Shown here piece by piece: positions 12,639 through 23,014 of a DNA stretch of 64,000 nucleotides. The stretch's first letter is position 1, and each line of letters opens with the position of its first letter. The notes below the pieces were generated by a model. It worked only from the letters and a program-made list of their open reading frames with translations, had not been told where the DNA came from and ran no database searches. The DNA is from Apoderus coryli. Taxonomy: Eukaryota; Arthropoda; Insecta; Coleoptera; Attelabidae. The stretch is taken from contig OU452209.1 of the NCBI GenBank assembly GCA_911728435.2, positions 11,700,869 through 11,764,868 of the forward strand, in the 5' to 3' direction. The position numbers and the translations under genes were made by a program.

Positions 12639-13034
12639 AGTTTGAAAAAATAGGCCATTCTTAAGTAGAGTTGTAATTTAGAGCTTGAATGAAAGTCAAA
12701 TCTCCACAAAATAAATTTAATAGGATTTAGAATCTATCCGCCATACATGGACTAGACTAGAGTACAATATTCTCGTCAAAATTCCATTGAAGTCACTTTA
12801 TGAAAAATATTTTTTGATTTATTATGTAATTGTAATTTTAATAAATCAAAAAATATTTTCCATAATGTGACTTCAGCGGAATTTTGACCAGAATATTGTA
12901 TGTCTTGGCGGTATGTTTGTACGATTGCTGACTTGCTGATGATGGGACTCGTCTAGTCCCGAAACATGTATGGCGGACAGATTCTAAATTCTATCAAATT
13001 TATTTTATGGAGATTTGACTTTCATTCAAGCGCT
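12639..13034. mobile_element. foldback insertion carrying a hammerhead-type motif, 13-bp target duplication
   Basis: A 396-bp insertion is flanked by the perfect direct repeat AAAAATAAGACTT (12626-12638 and 13035-13047). It contains two inverted arms, roughly 12681-12822 and 12838-13032, which could fold into one long hairpin. The plus-strand arm keeps a CTGATGA...GAAA core. The minus-strand arm has the same flanking sequence but has lost the core. Both arms end outward in a TTTGTGGAGATTTGACTTTC-like tail, the same kind of tail that follows the other hammerheads in this window. There is no ORF. It is best read as a head-to-head pair of PLE-type terminal repeats. Confidence 0.75.
12932..12976 (+). 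ncRNA. hammerhead-ribozyme-like motif
   Basis: CTGATGA (12936-12942) is followed by a stem II of strong pairing (GGGACT against AGTCCC, loop CGTC), then GAAA (12961-12964) and ACATGT, which gives a 2-bp stem III with a 2-nt loop. The cleavage triplet would be GUA. Stem I is poor: only wobble pairs between ACTTG and TGGCGG. The core is complete, but cleavage activity is doubtful without a better stem I or dimer formation. Confidence 0.6.
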
Positions 13035-13418
13035 AAAAATAAGACTTGTTCCCATATCAACATAAGTTCGATTCAACTCCAGCTACGTTAAAAATATCTC
13101 CAGAACGACTGTCAGATATCCGAACGAAATGTAAAGGGTTCTCCCTTCAAAAATGTGGACAGATTACACCAGTGCCGTGCATATGGGCTACCACTAAATT
13201 AACTTGTGCACCGCGAACTTTTTTTTGTCTGGATAGCAAAGTTCTCGATTTCGAACTCATTTAAAGCCAAGAAATTTCGACACAGGAAGAGCAAGATATC
13301 GTCGAGCTATACAAGTTGAAGAACAAGTTTTACAACCCATCTGCAAGTACAAAAATTTTGAAACAATTCACTTGCTTCTGTTTTAGCAAGTTCATAACAA
13401 AAACAAATACTTTTTATA

Positions 13419-13843
13419 ACGTAATATAGAAAATTGTGTCCTCTAATATAAATTCTATTTGATTTGAAATCGTCAGTTAAGGACATAAATTAAACCATCA
13501 CTAGATTTCTGCCGACGTTTCGTTTAATAGGCTTAAACTTTTTCAAGGCGTCATCGAATAATTCGAATTCGATTTAAGACCGTCTACATCTACGGTAAAT
13601 TTTTGATGCACAGACCATGATATTTGTTTACAACTAAATTTTGAATAATGTTGAATTATTTTACGCAATTTATACATACGATGTATCTATTGATATTTCA
13701 CGTGTGTTTTGTATTTGATGTTTTGTTTCTGTTCTGATTCTAGATGACGCCTTGAAAAAGTTTAAGCCTATTAAACGAAACGTCGGCAGAAATCTAGTGA
13801 TGGTTTAATTTATGTCCTTAACTGACGATTTCAAATCAAATAG
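13419..13843. mobile_element. foldback insertion with degenerate hammerhead, 13-bp target duplication
   Basis: A 425-bp insertion is flanked by the perfect direct repeat AATACTTTTTATA (13406-13418 and 13844-13856). Arms of about 110 bp (13451-13556 and 13742-13847) are nearly perfect inverted copies. Each arm carries a hairpin ending in CGAAACGTCGGC. On the plus strand this aligns with a hammerhead layout: stem I GCC/GGC (13749-13751 with 13785-13787), TTGAAAA in place of CUGANGA, stem II GTTT/AAAC, then GAAA and the triplet GUC. Two core bases differ from consensus, so it is probably inactive. No protein is encoded. Confidence 0.7.
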
Positions 13844-14409
13844 AATACTTTTTATATAAAATCGAAGAGATTAAAAGATATTATTACATTGGAAAAAATA
13901 AACCTATTATCTCTGGTGCCTTTTCCAAAGTAATAAAGGAATTGATACCTATCTAGAAAAGAGCCTTTTTCTAGTCGAGAATATTATGTTTGTTTTATGA
14001 GTTTTTGGAAATATAAATGCATATATTGGAAAGGATAACCACATGTTTTAGTTACAGAGTGGTCATTGTCGAGACACCTTCAAAACCTTTAAATTGTTTT
14101 AATTAATAAATTAGTTGTAAGGTTCAACAAGGTGCGATATTACCTACAAAGCTTTTCGTTACCTCCCAATATTTGAATCATAATAGGCTGATTCTTGGGC
14201 GGTTCTTTTTTATTGCTAGTAAAAGCCTTCCATTAGAGTTGCGAGATCATATTTTACCATTATTGTAGTTTTACTATATGAGAGTGGAATGTGTTCGGAT
14301 CTACAGTGAAAGGAATATCGGCATTAAGTTGAAATATAATTCAAATAAAAGAAAACAAACAAAAACTTTCAAAGTCAACTCCACAAAATCTTTAATTCAG
14401 TTATAAAAA

Positions 14410-14448
14410 AGGAAACTAGTTTCGGCTCAACAAGCCATCATCAGTCCT
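14410..14448 (-). ncRNA. hammerhead ribozyme in PLE 3' region
   Basis: On the minus strand AGGA (14448-14445) leads into CTGATGA (14444-14438). Stem II has GGC against GCC with loop TTGTTGA. GAAA (14423-14420) follows, then ACTAGT as a 2-bp stem III with a UA loop, the triplet GUU with cleavage after 14414, and TCCT (14413-14410) closing stem I as 4 Watson-Crick pairs. All core positions fit the consensus. The very short stem III recalls minimal hammerheads that work best as dimers. Its place downstream of the PLE frame and on the same strand fits the known location of hammerheads in PLE terminal repeats. Confidence 0.8.
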
Positions 14449-14844
14449 ACAATAAAGATAAAAACGAACGCATAAGAGAAAAAAATAAATAAATAAATAA
14501 AACGTACAACGGGCTACAAAACTATACATAAGTTCATAAGGTAAAAAACTTACCATTCTTACAAAAACATCCGTGTAGAAAAAACATCAAACATGAATAT
14601 GAATATGACATTACACGAAAACAAACACCTGTGTTGAGTAAATAAATAAAATAAGAATTTTAATGCATCCAAGGCCAGATTCAAATATATCAAAAGGAAA
14701 AAACGAAAAACGTTTAACCTTTTTCTATAAGTATAGTATGTCCAAAAACTGGACTGGACTGAAATTTTAAAGAATCGTAAAAATAGTAAATTTAAATGAG
14801 GCAAGCAAAAACAGCATTAAAGAGGGGCACAAGAATTGAACACG

Positions 14845-16333
14845 TTACAAATTAAAGAGTGAATTAATAATATGGGACTCAATGAAAGATGTTTGGTCAT
14901 TCAAGCAAGTGACACTATTATTTGACTTAGCCTTCATGATCTCCAAAATCTCCAAATAATTTAAACGGGAACCCTTGTTACACCTATGTAATAACGTTGA
15001 GTTATTCAAAACATCGAAGTTGTGATTTGTCGCGATTAGATGGTTTGCAAAAGTAGATGGAGTATTAAAAATATCGGTATTCTTATAACGGTTGTAATAA
15101 TACAAATGTTCCTTGATTCTCGTAAGGATCCTACGGCCAGATTGGCCGATATAAATGCTATTACAGTCCTGACAAGAAAGTCCATAAACTCCCGAACATT
15201 TCAAAAAATTTGTTCTATCTTTAGAATTCACTAGACAAAGGCTAACGTTGTTAATAGTTCTAAAACTAACGGCAATATCCGGAATACTACTTCTTATCAT
15301 TTTAGCAATCTTAAGACAATAGCTACCGGTATAAGTAAGATTGACATATCTTATGTTTTCCACAAGAGGACTCACAACCGTAAAAGAAAGTCTAAATCTT
15401 GTATAGAATCTAAAATATAGTTTCATAATGGTTGGAAGAGGGTAACCATTATTATGTGCTAATTGTTTAATCACATTCATCTCTCTCTCAAACCCATCAC
15501 CACTAAGTGGTAAAGAAAAAGCCCTATGAAACAAAGAGTTGAAAGAAGCGAACTTATCACTAAACGGGTGGTTAGATTTAAAAGGAATCAGAGTGTCAGT
15601 TGTGGTCGGTTTTCTTTATACCTCAAACTCAAAACGATACGCTACAACATCTCTAATAATTCAAATGTCCAAAAACGGAAGTTTGTTGTTAGATTCGAAT
15701 TCAATTGTAAAATTGATATTAGGGTGTAGGGAATTAACAAAATTCAAAAAATCAAAAATAACAGTTGGAGTGCCATCAAACAAAATGTCACAATCGTCCA
15801 CATATCTGTAATAAAATAGAATCCTCTCAGCAAACTGAGGGTCACTAAGAAAAGAACAATCCAGATTCTTCATAAAAATTTCAGCTAAAAACGGGGAAAG
15901 GTTCGAACCCATAGCCAAACCCGTTTCTTGTCTATAAAACTTATCATTCAATGAAAGAAATTCTGTTCCAAAACCAAACCAAGCAACAAACACAAATCGA
16001 GTGCAATATGAGTTGGTACATTGTTATTAAGAAGCTCATGTCTAACTAAAGAGATGCATTCCTCCGGTGGAATACTCGGGAATAAATTAGTTACATCAAG
16101 TGAGAACAGCAAAAAAGAAGAAGGCCGCCAACATTTTTAATCTTAGAGCACAACTCAACTGAATTCTTAATCGAGTGTACATTATTAAATCCCGTAAGTT
16201 CCCTCAAAGTAACATTCAGCCAGTCAGCAAGAAGCGAACATGGTGAATTAATATAAGAAACCACAGGTCTTATGGGGCAGCTAGGTTTATGAATCTTCGG
16301 TAGACCATACAATCTAGGAGTAGCTGGGTTCAT
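14845..16333 (-). pseudogene. Penelope-type reverse transcriptase with C-terminal GIY-YIG endonuclease, frameshifted
   Basis: Three minus-strand pieces make one protein. Piece one (16333-16091) has LYGLPKIHKP and the start of the RT fingers. Piece two (15993-15661) has GLAMGSNLSPFLAEIFM and the catalytic YVDD motif (within FYYRYVDDCDILF), ending at NKLPFLD. Piece three (15534-14845) holds the GIY-YIG nuclease: GVYGLSCQDC, IYIGQSGR and RIKEH, followed by FANHLIATNH. In PLEs the RT copies the element and the GIY-YIG domain nicks the target. Frameshifts near 16080 and 15600, and the missing N-terminus, make this copy non-functional. Confidence 0.88.
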
Positions 16334-16351
16334 TTCGTTTGAAATATAATT

Positions 16352-19136
16352 GGTAATAACTCATTATTACAGTCGACATAAAAATGTATTTTATTTCTGA
16401 ATCTATTCAACCTGTAGTTGTATTTTATAGGGGTGTATTTTAAAGTACCTTCTTCTTATTGGCTATGTTCAGTCCATAGTACCTACTTCTCATTTTTATG
16501 AAGCAATTTGGAAATACAATCGGACTTTCCAAGTTAGATTCGTTTTGGCTTTGGTATGGTCTAGAGGTACCAATTTTATAAAGTTAGAAGATTTTTCACA
16601 GTTTGAGAATAATTTTCTAGTTTTGTTTTAAGTATATGAGTATAAAGATCAAGTCCATTTCATTTTCATTTTGCAATAGTTAATCGACGTAAAAGTTTTT
16701 TGTTTATTCTTTTTAATTGAAGGCCTTTTTGTTTTCCAAATAAGTTTTAATAAAGATTAATGTTTGTTCTTAACGTAAAGGAATTATATTTCGGATAGTA
16801 GAATTTAATCTCTGTTACAATGTCAGTTTCCAATTGTAATTAAAAGTTTCGTATGGGAATTAATATAATTATTCGTAATTATATTAATTTACCTATTTTA
16901 AGTTGTAAAGTAATGACTAAGATTTTCTTTTGATTTTTATTCTCGTTTACTTGTTTTATTCTTTTTATTTCTACCTACATATTTATTTCTTTGTTTGAAT
17001 TATTAAATTTAGTTGATTTGAAAAGCTCAAAGCCCAAAGTTTTCGTTATGTTGTTGAACAGAAGGGTCGTTTAATTAATATTTTTCTTTTAAATAAATTG
17101 TGAGTGAGAAGCAGTGATCCAGAACCATAAAAGGTTAATTAATTTTGCATTATTTTAATACAGATTAATAAAGTTGATATTCTTTGTTTGTTCTTCTTTA
17201 ATTAAAACCGCTCGTTAAGCTTGATTCGAACCAGTAACAATTTGAATAGCATATCAGGATTCATTTAGATTGAGCTATAAAATTAGTATTCTTTCTGAAT
17301 GTACACAATACATGCTAATTCAAAATGGTTACAGTACCCTGTAGAAGTATCGAGAATGGGACACCCCATATACAATCTGCAGATTACATTGTGCATTTTT
17401 ATTAGTTTTAAATTTGACTAGGACATCCTGTACAATTCCGTAGCAACAGTTAAACTGATATATTTTCTAAAGCAGAGGAATTCCAAGTTAATGGACCATT
17501 TCGTGGTGCAATGTTACCGCTAATATAGCAGAACTTTTCTACTAAATCTCATACAGCACAATTTTTGTTTTTTATGGGCAAGTCTCATGTATACGTGACT
17601 TAAGCAACTAATTAAATTATTACAGAACGAGGTTTTTGTCATGAGGCATACTATGGATTTACGTACGCAACATTTTAATTGACGCTATCACTTTATATCT
17701 GCTTAGAGATAATTTAATAAAGTTCTAAACATAAATTAACCTGGAATATTTTATTGCCAAGGAGGAGAAATATCGAAACACCCAGATGATTGCTTAACAT
17801 TTCCCTTGAGTATGATTCTACGCTAACGTTGTTTGGCCCATGATCCAACCACTGTCCGTGTCCTCGCTTGGCGCGTTTGCGCCTCTGTAAATCTGAAATA
17901 TAAACTTAAATTATAGAAGAAATAGTCTATCATAAAGCGAAGATTTAAAGAAAGTCCTATCCCACCTCTAAATTTTTCACGTAAACTGTCAAAAATAAAT
18001 CTTACATCTCATAAGTTAGTGTCAAGTTTTCAATCCGGTACACGCCGTCCTCGGAGTTTTTGAGAGCATACATCAGATTCGAAAAAGGACCAGCTCTATC
18101 CTATTGTTAGGATTTAAAATTGTTATTATATGTGTTGAACTTTATATTTGTTACAAACTAAGAGAATAAGCGGCAGAGTTGAAAGGTAGTCCTATTGAAG
18201 CAATTCTAACCACCGGCAGCTCGGCCAGGAGTAAGGTAAGGGTTGCGCCACTGGTTTATGGGCGGTCAAAACCAGAAACCAACGTTATTGTGTTCACTCT
18301 TCAACTATCGCTCAATAAATAAAACAATAAATTTACTCTACCCAATTACAACTATATTCACACAAAATATCACTTAAATGAAAATGATTAAAGGGTATTG
18401 AAAATTATATAAGAACTCAATCAGTTCGCAAAAAATTTACCCAACCAATTATATAATTATAAAACAATTGAAAATTTATCTTACTATTCGACAATCTACA
18501 CCCAATCACTGTTCAATCACCAATCGGTTAAACCGTCATAAAATGAAAACCAATCAGTTAAATTTTACTAATTAAAATAACGCTAAAGTTCAAACGTTAT
18601 TAATAACTCTTCAAAATATGTACAGTGAATAATAAATGTTGAAATTTACAATTATTAATACATAAAGCCTATACGTAATCGTGAAATCGTACTAACGTAA
18701 AACCATACTAAGGTAAAAGCATACAAACATAAAATCGTAGGATCGTAAAATCATAAAATCGTAAAAGCCCTGAATTAATTCAACGTTCAATGAAAACCAC
18801 ACTCTCAACGTGTACTTAGAGAAACACGTGACATTGAAACTTGAATAATTAACTTACGTTGATGGTATGTGGCTTTTAATGTGAATCAAAGCTATATAGC
18901 TCTTTCATAATACTACAACCAGTTATTGTTGGTCGATAACGGTTCAGTCTAATAAAGAACGTAAAGAATGTTCGAGAGAATTCTAGAATACTCCACATTG
19001 CTACTTCAACTACCACGAGCATATTCAATCCGGCTCACCGACTTATGGGAAGATTACTCAACCAAACGTTTAACATACTAACACGATAAAATCTGCTATA
19101 GCCTTAGTCTCACCTGATCCGAACACAATGTTGCAT
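16352..19136. other. AT-rich repeat-poor stretch, no gene recognised
   Basis: No long open frame and no recognised motif. Eroded MITE-like phrases occur at about 17350-17440 (GGGACACCCCATATACA, GGACATCCTGTACA). At 18660-18770 there is a short run of degenerate repeats of the form CGTAAAA(C/T)CATA. I see no terminal repeats. Confidence 0.5.
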
Positions 19137-19380
19137 TCGGCTTCTAGACAGTGCAATTTTAATGTCAATTTGCGAAGAGCTGATCCAAATGCAAAATAGT
19201 TAACTCTAACCTGCAAATGATATTATAAACAAACAGCACCCAACTCAAGTTCAAATGCGCAATTAACCCGAAAACCTAAATTAGGCAAGCTTTATTTCAT
19301 TTTATTTTTACAAAAATATTAACCTTCTTAAATATAGTTAATTTTTATACCAGCTTAGACTAAATCTGACAACAATGCCA
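19137..19380. repeat. repeat A, copy 1
   Basis: A 244-bp segment beginning TCGGCTTCTAGACAGTGC recurs at 20812-21044 in the same orientation, at roughly 90% identity by eye. It has no coding frame. Confidence 0.9.
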
Positions 19381-20097
19381 AAATCCTCATCGCTGGAAAT
19401 TATGACAAGTGACATATATCATAAATTTGATTTGGCTAAATAAATTTCCTATAATTTATTATTTATTTAAATAAAATAACGAACAATCAGCTGGAAATAT
19501 TGTAGTAATATCCAGTTTAATGAAAATGAAATTAATTTGCAGGTCAAAAGGGTAACAATTCGCAAGACAATACTACTAAGATACATTACAAGAACGATCA
19601 AACAGAAAACCGTACCATGTAACTTATAAATTGGCCAAGAAATCGAAACCAATAGATAGTACCAAAAAGTCTCTGAAAACACGAAAATTGACAAAGGTAG
19701 TAATTAGTTAATCTAATCTAATAGCATACTATTCGTAGAAATACAATAACATAAATATCTAAATGAATCAGCGCGTACGACAGGCTAATAAGTCATCAAC
19801 GATTAAGTGCTAAAAAATGAGGCTAACACGATCTCTACAACTCCAGATACACCAATCCAACTGAAATTAACCGACAGTTTAGCCTAAGACGCATTTAATG
19901 GGTAACCAACATTTAATTATTTACAATATATACAAAAACAATCAAAATTAGGTTCGGCATATTTCAGATTCTCTCTACAATGATTAGAGGAGGTCTAGGA
20001 TGAATCACCATCACAACTAGTGTAAAAATAAAATGACTTGGCAGTAATAATGAATCAGAAATAAAGATATAATTACATTAATTAATAAGCAGCATGT

Positions 20098-20760
20098 ACA
20101 GGGTGATACAAAACAACATTAATTAACCCACATTTAACAAATTTTCCGAACAACTTTTAAATATTTAGAAATTTTCAGCATACACATTAAATTTATATAC
20201 GGGGTGAGTCAAAAATGTATTTCTTTATTTTTTTAAGGACAAAAAAGTAATATTTTGAATAATTTTTTGATTTCTTTGGATTTCAATTCAAGATTTCTTT
20301 AAAAGTTGAACTAGAAGCTCCTAGAGGTTATCTACGGGGTAACTCAAAAATGTTTCAATTTATTATTTAAGACTTTTAGACAAAAACCTTATCAGCGGTA
20401 GAATACATTGGGGTGAAACTATATAGCTCCTAGAGGTTATCTAGTGGGTAACTCAAAACATTTCCCACTCATTTATTAATGCCCTTAATAAATTTATCGA
20501 TGTAGGAAGTAAAAAATTGATTTATTTGATATTTTTTAGTGTTTCACTATATACAGAGGGGTTTTTAAGTTTTGTATTTATACAATTTAGATTCAAGGGA
20601 ACTCAAAAATGTTTTAATTTATTTTGAAGATTTTTGGGCACGGCAAAACGTAATTAATAGTAAAACTTTTGAGTTTTCTTAGTTTGTTTGAACGGTATCA
20701 TAAAATTTATTTATATACAGGGTGTCTCAAATGTAATTCTATTTATTTGACTAGGTTTTC
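20098..20760. repeat. degenerate tandem repeat with TACRGGGTGAsTCAAA starts
   Basis: Related phrases recur roughly every 100-135 bp: TACAGGGTGATACAAAAC (about 20098), ACGGGGTGAGTCAAAAATG (20200), ACGGGGTAACTCAAAAATG (20332), AGTGGGTAACTCAAAAC (20442), AGGGAACTCAAAAATG (20597) and ACAGGGTGTCTCAAATG (20717). The phrase resembles the terminal repeat of insect Tc1/mariner-type MITEs, so the array may be a run of amplified ends. Confidence 0.65.
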
Positions 20761-20812
20761 AACCCATATTTTCATTTTTTCTTATATAACCCTCAATGAC
20801 TTCGGCTTCTAG
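20611..20812. repeat. repeat B, copy 1
   Basis: About 200 bp starting GTTTTAATTTATTTTGAAG, repeated at 21051-21240. It directly abuts repeat A copy 2. Confidence 0.88.
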
Positions 20813-21044
20813 ACAGTGCAATTTTAATGTCAATTTCCGAAGAGCTGATCCAAACGGAAAATAGTTAACTCTAACCTGCAAATGATATTATAAACAAACA
20901 GCACCCAACCCAAGTCAAAATGCGTAATTAACCCGAAAACCGAAATTAGGCAAGCTTTATTTCATTTTATTTTTACAAAAATATTAACGGCCCTAAATAT
21001 AGTTCATTTTTATACCAGCTTAAACGAAATCTGACAACAATGCC
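20812..21044. repeat. repeat A, copy 2
   Basis: This second copy of the 19137-19380 segment is wedged exactly between the two B repeats, giving a B-A-B order. Confidence 0.9.
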
Positions 21045-21050
21045 ATAAAC

Positions 21051-21240
21051 GTTTTAATTTATTTTGAAGATTTTTGGGCACGGCAAAACGTAATTAATAC
21101 TCAAACTTTTGAGTTTTCTTAGTTTGTTTGAATGGTCTCATAAAATTTATTTATATACAGGGTGTCTCAAATGTAATTCTATTTATTTGATTAGGTTTTC
21201 AACCCATATTTTAATTTTTTTATATAACCCGCAATGACTT
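21051..21240. repeat. repeat B, copy 2
   Basis: Direct repeat of 20611-20812 with a few substitutions and a short T-run difference near its end. Confidence 0.88.
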
Positions 21241-22669
21241 TTGTCATAGATAAAACTACCACAAAACAACTGGGAAATCCCTCAAGGGATTTCTTGTCTA
21301 AATATAGTATATGATATAAGTCAATGAAGGGTAATATTCTGTGAACCAAAACTGATTTCATAAAGAAGTAACCGATAAAATCATAGGAGAATACATCTAG
21401 CTCTTGTACGATACGTTTGATATTTATTTGTTACGATTGTTTAATATTAAAAATTATTAAATACTTATAAGTTGTTCAGTTTTAATTTTTAAAATTAGTT
21501 AGTTTACAGTAGTAGAGGTGTTTAATTCAAATCAGTATATTAGTATGTTTATCTTCGCGACTATCGTTTCTGGTTTGCCTGGTTTAACCTATTACTAAGT
21601 AAATGCACCCTAACACATTAAAGCGATATTTATTTAACTTGACTCCATGTTCATTTGTATGGATATATAGGTTTTTTCATTGTAGTAAAACCAAATTTAA
21701 AACTGCACGCCAGAAGCCCAACTATTAAATTGCACAAGCGAATAAAAAGAAAAAGGATATAAACCAAAATATAACAACCGTGATGCTAAATCCAATACAA
21801 AACCAATACACTTAACATAGGTTGGGATACAATTCAGTAGAGAGAAAGAAATTCAAAAATGTATTCCGTAGTTCCCTTTCAGCATTGCGGGTGGTAGATA
21901 CTCTGTTAACTTTTAATTAGATTCCTAGTTTATTGGCCTTCTCTCATTTTATCGCGATTTATATATCTACATATGTGTAGATCTCAATGCGCGAGTGTTT
22001 AACCAAATTAATTAAATTTATAAACGTATAATTGTACATACAAGGGTGGATCACTTCATTCCGATATAGATCCGCATAATTATATCACCTAACTTATCTG
22101 CTTTAGATGTTTGTTATTCACTCTAAATTTTGAATTAACTCACCATTCAAGCGAATATTCAAGACGACCCCAATAAATCTAAACAAACGAAAATTATGAC
22201 TTTTAAAGAGAAACCCACCGGAACAAGAATTACTTTTTTGGATGCATGTCTAATAGTTTAGACGATGGATAATAAGATGTCCATCCCATGAGAGCGACGA
22301 TCTTACAAGCACGAAGGCCTCTGGCCTCTGTCCAAATTATCATTGGGTATAAAACAATTTGAAGTTAATTTCTCAGTTAACTTCCAATCAAATGTGTAAA
22401 AGGAATGAGCATGACAGAAGCTGAATGAGAATTGCTCATCGCATTGAATGCTGTCAATCACAAAAAGTCACAATCAAAAATGCATTCCTGCTACCGAAGG
22501 AAACAAAATATGCCTACGATGTAGAAATATGAAAAAGATTAACGAATATGTACTGCTTGGATATTTCGGCCATCTCGCTGAATTTTCCGTGGGTCTCTTC
22601 TGGGCCAAATATTCGATGGTAAATAAGAATATTTTTATAAAATTATTACATTACATTATTATTATTATT
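21241..22669. other. unassigned AT-rich stretch
   Basis: No recognised gene. A plus-strand frame at 22448-22675 has no known motif. Confidence 0.5.
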
Positions 22670-23014
22670 GTGTAGAAATTATATTGGGTTATGCGCAAAC
22701 AACAATCAGCTTTTAGTGCGACGTAACGCCTTTTAATTAAGGCTTCTTCAAGCAAATAAAGCTTCAAGTTATTACTGATTAAAAATAACAAAGATAAACA
22801 CGAAGAACAATGAACATTTAGCCATTCACATGATTCACGTGGTTAATGGCTAAATGTGCATTGTTTTTCGTGTTTATCTTTGGTATTTTTAGTCAGTAAT
22901 AACTTGAAGCTTTATATGCTTGAAGGGGCCTTAATAAAAAGGCGAAACGTCGCACCAAAAGCTGATTGTTGTTTGTATGGACGTTCTAAGACCCAATATA
23001 ATTTCTGCACAATA
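22670..23014. mobile_element. foldback element with degenerate hammerhead
   Basis: Two arms, about 22671-22832 and 22834-23013, are inverted copies that start and end in GTGTAGAAATTATATTGGG. The plus arm reads TGC (22917-22919), TTGAAGG in place of CUGANGA, stem II GCCTT/AAGGC, GAAA (22944-22947), triplet GUC, and GCA (22952-22954) closing stem I. The minus arm has GTTA in place of GAAA. (TTA)n runs lie just outside on both sides (about 22651 and 23043). It is probably related to the other hammerhead foldbacks, but the core is damaged. Target duplication is unclear because the flanks are microsatellite. Confidence 0.6.

Larger units (their letters stand above)
14342..16338 (-). mobile_element. 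Penelope-like element, 5'-truncated
   Basis: A 1997-bp minus-strand insertion lies between perfect copies of TTGAAATATAATT (14329-14341 and 16339-16351). It encodes RT and GIY-YIG pieces in PLE order and ends, about 400 bp past the reading frame, in a hammerhead and a GTGGAGTTGAC tail. The N-terminal part of the protein is missing, so reverse transcription probably stopped early. The 13-bp duplication matches in length those of the two foldbacks just upstream. Confidence 0.88.

Noticed and set aside
18120..19100. Possible solo LTR beginning TGTTAGGATT
   Set aside because: No matching end, no repeat partner and no target duplication were found.
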